DNA from: Agroathelia rolfsii
Lineage: Eukaryota > Basidiomycota > Agaricomycetes > Amylocorticiales > Amylocorticiaceae
Direction of reading: 5' to 3'
Assembly: GCA_018343915.1 (NCBI GenBank)
Contig: JABRWF010000007.1
Location: forward strand, 372,001 to 436,000
DNA length: 64,000 bases
Below the pieces are notes generated by a model, which saw nothing but the letters and a program-made list of their open reading frames with translations, was not told where the DNA came from and searched no databases. This document shows positions 35,465-44,791 of this stretch, one piece after another. Each line of letters opens with the position of its first letter. The first letter of the stretch is position 1. The position numbers and the translations under genes are program-made.

Positions 35465-35580
35465 ATTTTGTAATAATAATAATAATATCCCGGCCCGACT
35501 CGAACTCGGATGCCCACAAGTTTTCAGTCACTAACTCCGGAGTTAACCTAGCCTCGAACATGACGACTTGTACACCTAAC
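35465..35580 (-). repeat. SINE-like, tRNA-related element with ATT-repeat tail, copy 2
   Basis: Read on the minus strand: GTGTTAGGTGTACAAGTCGT, GGCTAGGTTAACTCCGGAGT, then GAGTTCGAGTCGG (35495-35509), which resembles an RNA polymerase III B box (GGTTCGANNCC), followed by GGGATATTATTATTATTATT. A tRNA-like head with a simple-repeat 3' tail is what SINEs look like. A full tRNA cloverleaf could not be drawn, so a working tRNA is not claimed. Confidence 0.45.
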
Positions 35581-35760
35581 ACTCCGGGGTTTTCAGACGA
35601 AAAATGGGTAAAGGATTTAGTAAAAAATACTCATCACGTGATTTATTTCTTCGCTACATATGATCACGTGATCCTCCTTTTACCAATCCTTTTACTCAAA
35701 GTAAGGTCGTTGGTAGAAGTATTGGTAGAAATGGGGCTTTTCCCTGAAGAACTCCGGGGT
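35581..35760. mobile_element. MITE-like hairpin element with 10-bp flanking direct repeats
   Basis: ACTCCGGGGT occurs at 35581-35590 and again at 35751-35760, flanking a sequence with inverted ends: TTCAGACGAAAA at the left against the reverse complement of the right end, TTCAGGGAAAAG. Inside, GTAAAGGATTTAGTAAAA (from 35608) pairs with TTTTACCAATCCTTTTAC (35678-35695), and two CACGTG motifs (35635-35640, 35665-35670) sit symmetrically at the centre. The 9-10-bp direct repeats look like a target-site duplication of a Mutator- or hAT-like element. No transposase. Confidence 0.7.
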
Positions 35761-36344
35761 GTAACCCGCTTCCTACTTATTGGTAGCAGCAGACGAAGTT
35801 GTTCATCTGATTTGAGGCAATGAACTGAGCCTGAGCTGGTACTCCCAGTCGCAGCCACTTTCTCATGTCCATCTTACTGGAGATCCTTAGATAGCTAGCT
35901 CTTCTTTGTACTGACTCGGTATCTTTTGCTGGCATCGACTTCATGTTTTCTTCTGCCCGTACTGCTATCCTATTATCGACGTCGAGTCCATGATAGGTTG
36001 ATATCATCGTCGACTCGGATAGCATTGATCCCAGGAACCGGGTGGAGTTATCCGTCCCATCCTTGCTTTGTGCATCAGTCAAGTAGACCGCCCACGAGGT
36101 CCTGCCAAGAGACCTCGGTCGGCACAGCATTAAGCTACGACTACGATTTAGGCCGACCAATGTTTCTTAATTGCCTGCTTTCCACTCCGAGGTCATCAGC
36201 CGGTATTTACACGTTGTCCACAGCACATTTTCGACATGACCACATCTGATTCCTATCTCACCAAATACCATACCCCGGGAGGTATTTAACCCCGTCTTTA
36301 CCTGTGCTACAGTTGCTCACTCCTCCCCTCCCCCTTATTTTCTC

Positions 36345-38354
36345 ATGGGCAACCCAAAGAGTTCCGACTACAGCCTCGCTCTACCGTTGGCGGGCGCGTC
36401 TTTTTTTAGAGACAATTCACATGCCAAAGACACTGGAATTTACAAGTACACCGGTGCTTCTTACATGAGAGCCAGAGCAATCGCAAAGGCTTATGGCAAG
36501 TATCACGGTCAAATCAGCGTCGAGAACGGCATCATGACTGACAATTCCTGTAGCTTTGACTCCAGAAGACGTTCTCTTCCTGACTCCTAAGTTTTGGCAA
36601 ATGCATCTTGACCCAATCATTACAATGGACGGCGCTGCTACCACACTCATGTCAATCCAATTAAACTTGGTGGCGGGAACACTAGCTCCATTTGTCTTAG
36701 AGCGCCCGGAACTCGCACCTCTCCTAGAAAAAATATTAAATTTCGACATTAAGTATGTTATTGGTAGACAAACGTAGTTTGTCTTTCTCACGCTCTCGTT
36801 TTGTCCAGTGCACAGTTTCTTCTGACAGAGTTGGCTCATGGCTTGGATGCTCCCAATCTCGAGACTACAGCAACACTACAGACCAACGGTTCATTCATCC
36901 TCAATACGCCACACCCGTCAGCCGCGAAATACATGCCACCAACAGGACCGTTTGGTGAAATGCCAAAAGTGGCTATTGTTATCGCACGGCTGATGGTGGA
37001 CGGAGAGGATCGTGGTGTGCGCCCCTTCATTGTCACACTAGGTGACGGCAAGCAGATGGCCCAAGGCATTTCCTGCAGGTTAGCACAAGTTTTTTCTTGC
37101 ATATAGTCAACCCCTGTTCATCAGTGACCACAGGCTTCTTCCCCCTCGTGCTGGCTCGAGACCGATTGATCATGCAATCACATACTTCGATCATGTATCG
37201 CTACCCTCGACAGCTCTCCTTGGCTCATTGAAACGGCCGCGTGATATGCGCCAGAACTTTTTGAAAACGATTTGGCGCGTGGGCGTTGGCTCTATGGCTT
37301 TGTCCACTCTCTCCGTTCCAGTGATGAAGGTTTCGGCATATATGGCGGCTACGTACAGCATGCGCCGCATGGTTACTGGCCAAGATGGGAAGCCAACACC
37401 CATCATCAGCTTCCGCACACAGCAACTGCCCATTTTGCATGCGCTCGCTCAAACGCAAGTGCTGGATGCCTTTTCAAAGTACGCTAGCGCATTGTTCATA
37501 CAACCAGATTTGCCATTTACGGCCAGGCTTGGTGTGGCTACCGCGCTCAAGGCGGTCATGGTGCAAAGTACTCAGAGTACACTATATACGCTTTCTGAAC
37601 GCTGTGGCGCACAAGGTCTTTATCAGTACAACCAGATCATCGAGTTCCAGGTGTGTGCCGAACAACTACTTATGTATTTGATCTTGTTTTGGCTAAGATG
37701 TTTTATAGCTTGAGATGCGTGGCGCCTCGATTGCAGAGGGTGATACTTTGGTTACATGCATCAGTACGCGTTTGCCTGAAGACTGCTTCATAAATGCTGA
37801 CCTATATCGCAGGATTGGCATCCGAGCTTTTGATTGGTCGCTATCCGATGCCACCAACAGAAAACCCCGATTCATTGTTAGCTCGCCATGAAGCTGGCCT
37901 CTTTGAGGAATGTCACAGTCTCCTGAAACTGGATGGGACAAATCACCGCAGTGAGGATTTCAATAATCTTCTCCTGCCTCGTTGCCTGCCTCTCATCGAA
38001 GCCATTGGTCATCGCATGGCTTACGATGCCGCCGTTCAATCCAAGCTCGATCCTGACATCATTGCCATGTACGAGGCCGGAGTTATGAAACTCGATTCGT
38101 CGTGGTACGTGGAGCATGCTGGCCTTGGTCGCCTCAAGCAAGCCGAAATGGAGCACCTTGCCGCTGCAGCCCTGCTCCCTAAACTAGGGGAATTAATTGA
38201 TGCTACCGGCGCAGCTCCATATACGATGGCACCCATATTAAGCCAGAAGAGCTTCGCGTCTTTCGTTAACACACTCCCATTGTTCCGCGGCGATGCTCCT
38301 CAGATGCCTCCCGAACTTCTTCACGAAGGTCAATCTTTGAAAGCCCAACTCTAG
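36345..38354 (+). CDS. Acyl-CoA oxidase family flavoprotein
   Basis: FAD enzyme for the first step of peroxisomal fatty acid beta-oxidation, giving hydrogen peroxide; here of the fungal acyl-CoA dehydrogenase/oxidase type. N-terminal helical part TGASYMRARAIAKAY, ALTPEDVLFLTPKFWQMHLD. Middle domain QFLLTELAHGLDAPNLETTA (family TELGHG), ANGSFILNTPHPSAAKYMPP. Then FIVTLGDGKQMAQGISCR, DHAITYFDHVSLPSTALLG, RTQQLPILHALAQTQVLDAF, ERCGAQGLYQYNQIIEFQLE and AEGDTLVTCIRLASELLIGR. The catalytic Glu region (xEGD) is present. First intron 36496-36553 is GC-AG (gcaagt donor) and restores AYALTPED; others near 36752-36811, 37079-37133, 37652-37709 and 37765-37811. Ends KAQL; AQL is at best a weak PTS1, so peroxisomal import is uncertain. 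Stop at 38352-38354. Confidence 0.9.
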
Positions 38355-38748
38355 AGATGTTTGGATCCATCGGTTACGCGATTATGATCTTGGAATCCTC
38401 CTCGGAGGTATCGAACTAGGCACGTAATGCATGATTCAGTCTGGATTTACTACGTTTATCTTAAATCAGTCCCTATACGTTATCAACAAGAACAAGCTGT
38501 TTAATGTCTAATTTGTACTCATTGGAGCGACCTTAATATTGTACATGTACATGATCATAGAATGCCAACCTTTATATTATCAATTGATTGCTTGAATGAC
38601 TGATCCAACGATATTCACAAGTGATCGCATGCAATGACATGGCCATGACAGCATATCACAAATATGGACCCAGAATCTAAGATGCAGCTTAGTTTGAACT
38701 TTGACTAGCCTTAGCAGGTCCCTTTTCACATGTAAACCATTCACGTTC
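38355..38748. other. Intergenic, no gene seen
   Basis: 3' flank of the acyl-CoA oxidase and promoter of the Apc15-like gene. It is AT-rich between 38420 and 38600 (ttatattatcaattgatt) and shows no coding motif. Confidence 0.45.
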
Positions 38749-39370
38749 ATGTCTGTCTGCACGCCGACTCTTATACCACGCCCAGCAGTATTTCCTCGAT
38801 GCCTGCCAGAGCCTCCAAAACCGTTTCCGACGCCCTTGCCTCGGCATGGACGTAGTAACAAGAAACTCAACAGCCGACGTGATCTCGCGCAGGAGATGGA
38901 CGATCTCAGTGCTGAAGAAGCTGAACTGCACGAACTTGTAGTCTCATCTGACTTTGTCTCGAAAATCTCCTTTTTTTAATAAAAAAAAAAAATGCTTCGT
39001 TTCATTAGGAAACAGAACGAGTGCGTAACCGTGGCCATGATTTTTATGTGCCACTCGGCCGTACGACTACCTATGAGCAAGAGAGAAATGACGTACGAAT
39101 CCTTGACCCCGAATATTTCTTCCCTAATTAATGATGTCCTTATTCTCGAAGATCGACGCAGATGCTGATGGTGGAGACGACGACGATGATATGTCCGGTT
39201 CGAACGAGTATGTTGTCGCCGACGATGAATCTGGCTCTAGGGAAAGCGATGACCAGCCTGGTTCGGATATGGGCGAGGGCAATGAATCTGGTGAAGTCGA
39301 CTTGGATGATGCTATTGAGGACATGGACGCTACAGTTGATAGTGGTGATGGTGATGATAGTTTTGCATAG
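38749..39370 (+). CDS. Small acidic protein resembling APC/C subunit Apc15
   Basis: Three exons join to a protein of about 160 residues: MSVCTPTLIPRPAVFPRCLP ... SNKKLNSRRDLAQEMDDLSA ... ELHEL; then ETERVRNRGHDFYVPLGRTT, YEQERND; then an Asp/Glu tail (DADADGGDDDDDMSG, EVDLDDAIEDMDATVDSGDG). Introns about 38938-39008 (acceptor tttcattag) and 39089-39156, both keeping frame. The order TLIPR, a Glu-rich helix ending in xxxVPLG, then a highly acidic tail matches human APC15 (SLFPR ... LVPIGK ... acidic). Apc15 lets the mitotic checkpoint complex turn over on the anaphase-promoting complex. The match is short and the tail is low-complexity, so the name is tentative. It is 79 bp upstream of GTR1 on the same strand. 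Confidence 0.6.
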
Positions 39371-39449
39371 AATGATAGCACGTTCCAATACAGCCAGCCC
39401 TCTTCAGTTGTAGTTACTGGTCATGATCATATCTTGACTCTAAACCATC

Positions 39450-40742
39450 ATGAAGAAGAAGGTCTGAGAACCTGAGACCTACGTACACCTGTCTCCGCTC
39501 TGACTTCTATGCCTGTACCTATGGATAGGTCTTGTTGATGGGTGCCTCTGGCAGCGGCAAGACGTCTATGCGCTCTCTTATTTTGTGAGCCCACCACCAA
39601 CTCGCCAACTTTTGGCCCACACCACATGGCTTCTTCATCCTGATTTGTAAACGACCGCTACTGCAACTAGTTCGAATAATCCCGCATCCCTGACATCACG
39701 GCTTGGTGCAACGATAGACGTCGAACAGAATCATGTGCGCTTCCTCGGCGACCTGACGCTCAATCTGTGGGACTGTGGAGGGCAGGAATCGTTCATGGAC
39801 TCATATCTCACCACACAACGTTCGACTATATTCCAGCATGTCGGCGTACTCATCTATGTCTTCGACGTTGATCCTCCGGAGTTTGATGCACGCATACGCA
39901 AGGATGGTCCTCATAGCAGCCTCGAGCGCCCTAAAGACCCACTCGAGTACTATCGCGAATGCTTGGATGGGCTCAGACAGTACAGTCCGACGGCCGAGGT
40001 CTTTTTGCTCATACATAAGATGGATCTTGTTAGAGAGCCCAGGGCAGTCACCTACCAGAAGAAGCGGGATGAGCTCATCGCCAATAGTGGTGATGTACCT
40101 GTGACGGTGTTTGGCACAAGTATCTACGATGAAAGCTTATACAAGGTACGACACCGGTTTCAACCTTCCAGCACTCCAACTCACAAACCGATGTCGATTC
40201 TCAGGCATGGTCGAGCGTTGTACATTCACTCATCCCCAATGCCTCTGTCCTCTCCAAGCACCTATCCACATTCGCTCAAGCTTGTAGTGCAACCGAAGTC
40301 GTCCTGTTTGAGCGCACTACTTTTCTCGTCCTAGCTACCTCCGCACCGCCATCCTCTTCAGCCGACCCTAACTCTCAACTGGCTCTTTCTGATCCTTCCC
40401 AGCCCGACATGTACTCCACTCGATACGAGCGCACCTCTGAGCTCATCAAAGCGTTCAAGTACTCATGTTCGCGCGTGCGCGAGGAGTTTGCGGCGATTGA
40501 AATGGAGCTTCCCGATTTTACTGCCGTTCTGGATGAAATGACACGGAATACTTATGTCCTTGTCATTGTTCATGACCCCACCATAGGTACGTGTCTATAT
40601 TGGGTATAGCCAGATGTAATACTTAATTAGAGCCACACGATCTCATGCATATCGACCCACAGAAACCGCGGCGATTAAAATCAACATACGCTTGGCCAGA
40701 AAGAAGTTTCAGCAGTTGCAAGGAGATTCTCTCGTCTCTTAA
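39450..40742 (+). CDS. GTR1: Rag-family GTPase Gtr1 (RagA/B)
   Basis: Subunit of the EGO/Gtr1-Gtr2 complex that activates TORC1 on the vacuole when amino acids are plentiful. N-terminus MKKKVLLMGASGSGKTSMRS needs a 12-nt initiator exon (39450-39461) spliced over an intron ending tggatag. P-loop GASGSGKT; switch I SLTSRLGATIDVEQNHVRFL; G3 LNLWDCGGQESFMDSYLTTQ; VLIYVFDVDPPEF; G4 FLLIHKMDLV; G5-like TSIYDESLYKAWSSVVHSLI. C-terminal roadblock domain: ATEVVLFERTTFLVLATSAP, RTSELIKAFKYSCSRVREEF, NTYVLVIVHDPTIETAAIKI, NIRLARKKFQQLQGDSLVS. Introns also near 39589-39671, 40147-40203 and 40588-40662. The DCGGQ Gln is present as in RagA/B. The gene is convergent with the reductase at 41721. Confidence 0.95.
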
Positions 40743-40989
40743 GCTCCCAGGGCGAGCAACTGGACTCGGATATTTCTTGGACCATTGCTGTTATTCCGAC
40801 AATCAAGGTTACTCACATATCTAAAATATACCATAGTTTGTTCCTATCTTGGATTAATGAAATCCTTATGCGGCTTTTGCCAACATTCAATTTCCATGGC
40901 AGGCTTATCCACCGTCTAAATCATTTGGCACCTCTCCCAGTCTAGATCATTGGCCTAATAACGGCGTTTTTAAGATATAGTGTGCGCCG

Positions 40990-41690
40990 AAAACACGTCA
41001 CGCTTTTTATTTTCTGCATTTCGCCCATTTTCACATTGTTTTGTCTGGAATAAAAATCCATGTAGAGCATTGATAGTATGACCCTACAAGCCTATAACAT
41101 TTAATTTTAAAGATGTTTTGTGGCTGGTCGTTAATGTACAAGATTCACTGTTGCTGCCAAAGCCGTCAAAACCTAACTCTGTAGATCCAACTTATTTTAA
41201 AAAGTTGATATTTCTCCGTAAACTAGCCCTAGAATACATTGAAACAAAAAGAAAAAGTTTACATGAATTGACTAATTGGATGATGTGCTAAAAAATCTGC
41301 GAGTTGGCCATTTCGGCAATGTTTTGGCAGTGTTTTCGGTCTTTCCTATCAAAATGCTGTAAACATAACCAACTTGCGGAGTTTTTAGCACATGATCCAA
41401 CTATTCAATGCATGCAAACCTTTTCCTTTTTTGATTTCAATGTATTTTAGGTCTAGTTTACAGAAAAAATGCTCATATACAAAAATAACTTAAATTCATG
41501 GAGCTGATTTTTTTGTGATCTGCCCAAATTGCACATGAACATTCAACCACAAAATATTTAAATCGAAGTGGAGATGGGTGAGCTCAAACCATGACAGACT
41601 TTTGGCACATGCTGTACATTTTTGTTCCATGGTATGTGACTTCAACGAGCCATTATATTCAAGTATAAGAAAAAATACATTGCGTTTGAA
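40990..41690. repeat. Long inverted repeat (about 700 bp, very small loop) between convergent genes
   Basis: Core arms 41218-41307 and 41369-41461 (GTAAACTAG...GTTGG against CCAAC...CTAGTTTAC) are reverse complements at roughly 80-85 percent by eye. Matching continues outwards: TTTTGTGG 41116 with CCACAAAA to 41554; GAATAAAAAT 41048 with ATTTTTGTTC to 41627; TCACAT 41031 with ATGTGA to 41639; TTTTATTTTCT 41005 with AGAAAAAATA to 41677. Every pair is centred on 41335-41341, so it is one structure with arms of about 330 bp. It lies in the gap between the 3' ends of GTR1 (40742) and the minus-strand reductase (41721). No coding motif inside. Nature open: old transposable foldback or a hairpin-RNA locus. 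Confidence 0.82.
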
Positions 41691-41720
41691 GTTTGGCTTT
41701 GTAATCATGATGCTAACACG

Positions 41721-43117
41721 TTACTTCCAAACTTTATCAGAATATTCAAGTAAGCTGTTGTACATCTCCACCGCGGTCTCGCTGATAGGACGATACTTAA
41801 TTCCGAGTCTAGCTTCTGACTTTGTGCCAAGGTACGTAGCACCCAGCTTGCGGAACTCATTTCCTGAACCTTTGACACCCCTTGAAGCATTTTCCGGAGG
41901 GTTTGGAAGGTCAAACAAGGGGTCAATGACATCTATCGTGATATTTTTTTTTAGATCACGCTTCCAAAGCCTATTAATTGTGATGAATGAGGGAACTTAC
42001 CTTGCCAGGTGAAAGGTCCAGCCGATGCTGCCCATCGCTCACCTCCACCAGTCTCTTGGATCAGTATTTGAACGTGGACTTCGGCAAGGTCCCGCACGTC
42101 TACCCAGGAGCCGGCATATGGCTCAAGATCCTTTTCGGGCTTCTCGCCACGGGTGAAGGCATCAAAAATAGCTACGGAGGTGTTGAGTTTCTCTCTCGTA
42201 GGGACTTCGTGGATGATGGGACCAAGCACCCATGGTGGGTTGGCCACTGCGAGATCATACGATGGGTTGTCTATCATAATTCAAATATTAGACGGATCTG
42301 GGGGGTAAAGAAAGCGCAAGGGGATAGTAAACATACTGTCTTTAACAAACTCCCAACCAGCACGTTCTGCCAGGACTTTGCTTCCACAGTAAGCATGAAC
42401 CGGAGACACGCTGTTTCCTTTTTCTTGAATCTCTCTCGGCGACAGTTCGTTCTACAGACATCATAAGCAATTGGAGCACGAGGCCTGATTATTCTAATGG
42501 AAACCCAGTACTCACCCAGTCTTCTTCAGTGTGTATGCAAATTTTTTGCCCTTCCGATGGCCCCCTGACAGCGGCATGCGACGAAGTAATGACAATGCGC
42601 TTGACGTCCTTGCCATATAGATGAGCCGATCTGAGTAAGCCCACTGTTCCTTTGACAGCTGGATCAATGTAATCCTTCTGAACATCGTGGAGGTCTAATG
42701 AATATACCAGATGGGTATTTTTCATGGAGAAGAAGTGCAGATACTCATAAACTCACCAAAATGGAAGGGGCTAGCAACGTGGGCAATACCGACAACGCCT
42801 TTGACAGCTTCGTCGTGGGCACCATCAACGGAAATGTCCTTGACAATCACATAGGAGAAATCTTTGGTATACCCTTTGCTAGCAAAGAGTTTTGTGAGGT
42901 ATTCGCCCTTCTCGGTAGATCTGACGGTGGTTCTGACACTGAAGCCCACCTCTAGTAGACGCAAGACCCTAAATATTCGATTAATAGTTAGAAGAAGAAG
43001 AAAAAAACAAAGTAAATTTCCAGTATAGATTGCAACTCACACATGAGCACCAATGAAACCAGATCCACCGGTGACAAGAACGGTGCTTGACTTGGAGACT
43101 GGCTGAACAGCGGGCAT
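41721..43117 (-). CDS. Extended SDR reductase (Gre2 / cinnamoyl-CoA reductase / DFR-like)
   Basis: NADPH-dependent aldehyde or ketone reductase of the extended short-chain family. Cofactor motif near the start: SSTVLVTGGSGFIGAHV (TGGxGFxG). Then LLEVGFSVRTTVRSTEKGEY, GVVGIAHVASPFHF, VKGTVGLLRSAHLYGKDVKR, IVITSSHAAV (catalytic Ser), YCGSKVLAERAGWEFV (catalytic YxxxK), ANPPWVLGPI and SWVDVRDLAEVHVQILIQ. Start ATG 43117; stop 41721-41723 (SLLEYSDKVWK end). Introns near 43042-42970, 42760-42700, 42515-42460, 42340-42275 and 42000-41940. Substrate cannot be told. The 3' end directly abuts the long inverted repeat; the last bases may even be part of it. Confidence 0.88.
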
Positions 43118-44791
43118 ATTGATAGTTTTAACAAATTTCAATAATGATGAGTTGTATATTCAGGTTTATGGAATAGGGGGATCCTGAGATAATTGATCGG
43201 CCTGCGGTCTTAAAAATGATTTTCAATTCCCACGTACTCCGGCGGGCCAGAAATGACAATTGTGGGTGCAACTAGCGGTAGCGGCAGCCTCTATCGAACC
43301 CACAGTCCCCAGGCCTCCCACATAACCCCGTGCCGCCGGCGCGCCGAGGTGGATTGGCCGAGGTCACCTGGAAAACTTGACTCAAGCCGCCGGACTGTGT
43401 GGGTCTCTGCAAATTACATCGAAAGAGCACTGAAAATGGTCAACTTCCGGAATTTCTACTGCCACTATTGTGCATATACGCACGGGACTAGCCACTGAGG
43501 CTGATGGTTATTTTTCTATCTCCGATCGTTTGCTGATTTTTTCCCTTTTGGGTATTCAACTACAAAAGATATATTCGAGGGTTCAACTCCTCCTTGTATT
43601 TTCCCTTTGTTTATTGTTTTTCTCACTTGATTTTTCCTCAATTACTATTTACTATAATATGTATGTATGTATCTACGTGAAAAATAAGTATCCTGCTTTT
43701 ACTCCGCTCTTGCGTTACTATCGCGTCTTTATGACACTCCCGCCTATAGCGTGATTAACGCTTTTAGCTATATCATATTTCTCTCATATCCTGGAATTAT
43801 CTATCTAAAATGCTATCAATTCATAATATTGAAGAGAAAATAATTCTGCGCATTTAAAAAGCTGTGTTCATAATGTTAGTTTTTTTTTTTTTTTTTTTTA
43901 TAAAAAAAAAAAACATATATTAGCGTACATCCTGTTTTGCACTTTTATAATCGACTAGTACATATTTTCAATATCTAACCGTACAGGCCTCTAGGGGACA
44001 TTTGAAAGGTCTTGTACGAATTTTTGTTGAAAGGGAAACGAAGTGGAAGTGGTCGCAATCAACCTGCATGTGGTCTCTAATTACTTATTGCGAGGACGAG
44101 TAGAGTGATAGGTAATGTGATCACTACGAGGTTACCCGGTAGTCCTATTTGAAGAAACATAGCCACTCTCAGCTCAGTCGCCTTCGTTTCAAGTTTTCCG
44201 CAACTAACCAAAGCTCTGCCAGTGCCGAGATGTCGTACTGGCTGTAATCCGAACAACCTTCGTCTGATACAAAACACTAATTGCATTGAAATTGATTGAG
44301 TTGGCGTCGCTAATTCATTTAAACAAACAGACTCGATAATAGGAGAGAGACTACAGGTAGACTATCCAGCAGAGAAAAAAGAATGGCTAGTGCAGATATA
44401 GCGCAGAACTACAATGGGTGTACTTGTTGTGTACCAGGAATTAAGTTATTTGTTGGCAATGTATATATACCAAGAAAACTAAGTGTCCATTCACACACCA
44501 CCTAACTAATTCAAGAGAGAGAGAGAGAGAGAAAGAAAAAATAGAGGGGGGAGACCGACAAGAGCTAATCGATACTCGAGCATTCTGGGGCGGCTAGTTG
44601 ATTGAGAAAAAGTGAAGAGATGATGCAAGATGACGCAAGACAATTTGCAGAATAAATTTGAAAAGAAATGGGTATACTTTGCCAACGCGTTCTTGTTTCT
44701 TTCTTTTCTCTTTTGGCTTGCTTTTATATATATGACGTCCTTCTTTCAATGTTGTGCTGCGTTTGTTCTTTTAAAACGTGACAAATAGCCA
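43118..44791. other. 1.7-kb intergenic stretch, no gene supported
   Basis: Promoter of the reductase on the left, 3' flank of VCX1 on the right. It holds a GC-rich block (43290-43410) with a short inverted repeat ACCCACAGTCC (43298-43308) / GGACTGTGTGGGT (43392-43404), a T21 run followed by A12 (43880-43912) that can fold back, and a GA-repeat (44515-44532). Short open frames here carry no family motif. Confidence 0.5.

Larger units (their letters stand above)
32717..36344. other. 3.6-kb gene-poor region built of decayed repeats
   Basis: No intact gene is supported. It contains diverged duplicate units (33190-33480 and 34920-35310), a foldback element (33476-33636), SINE-like pieces (about 34500-34610 and 35465-35580) and a MITE-like hairpin with flanking direct repeats (35581-35760), each listed separately. 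The block 33600-33900 is higher in GC and open on the minus strand but shows no family motif. The last 100 bp before 36345 is a pyrimidine-rich promoter (ccccttattttctc) for the acyl-CoA oxidase. Confidence 0.6.

Noticed and set aside
35465..35580. A functional tRNA gene on the minus strand
   Set aside because: A B-box-like sequence is present but acceptor and anticodon stems do not pair; kept only as a SINE-like repeat.
35777..36160. Minus-strand open frame of 127 codons before the acyl-CoA oxidase
   Set aside because: No motif, no fitting splice sites or homology pattern; it lies in the promoter region of the next gene.
43298..43404. Inverted repeat ACCCACAGTCC / GGACTGTGTGGGT around a GC-rich block
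   Set aside because: Arms are short, with a 2-base gap, and no target duplication or second copy was seen, so it was not called a mobile element.
43470..43754. Plus-strand frame of 94 codons rich in Leu/Phe, seeming to encode membrane segments
   Set aside because: The composition follows from T-rich intergenic DNA; no promoter, splice site or family sign.
43880..43912. T21-A12 foldback
   Set aside because: Simple homopolymer tracts pair trivially; not evidence of a functional hairpin.
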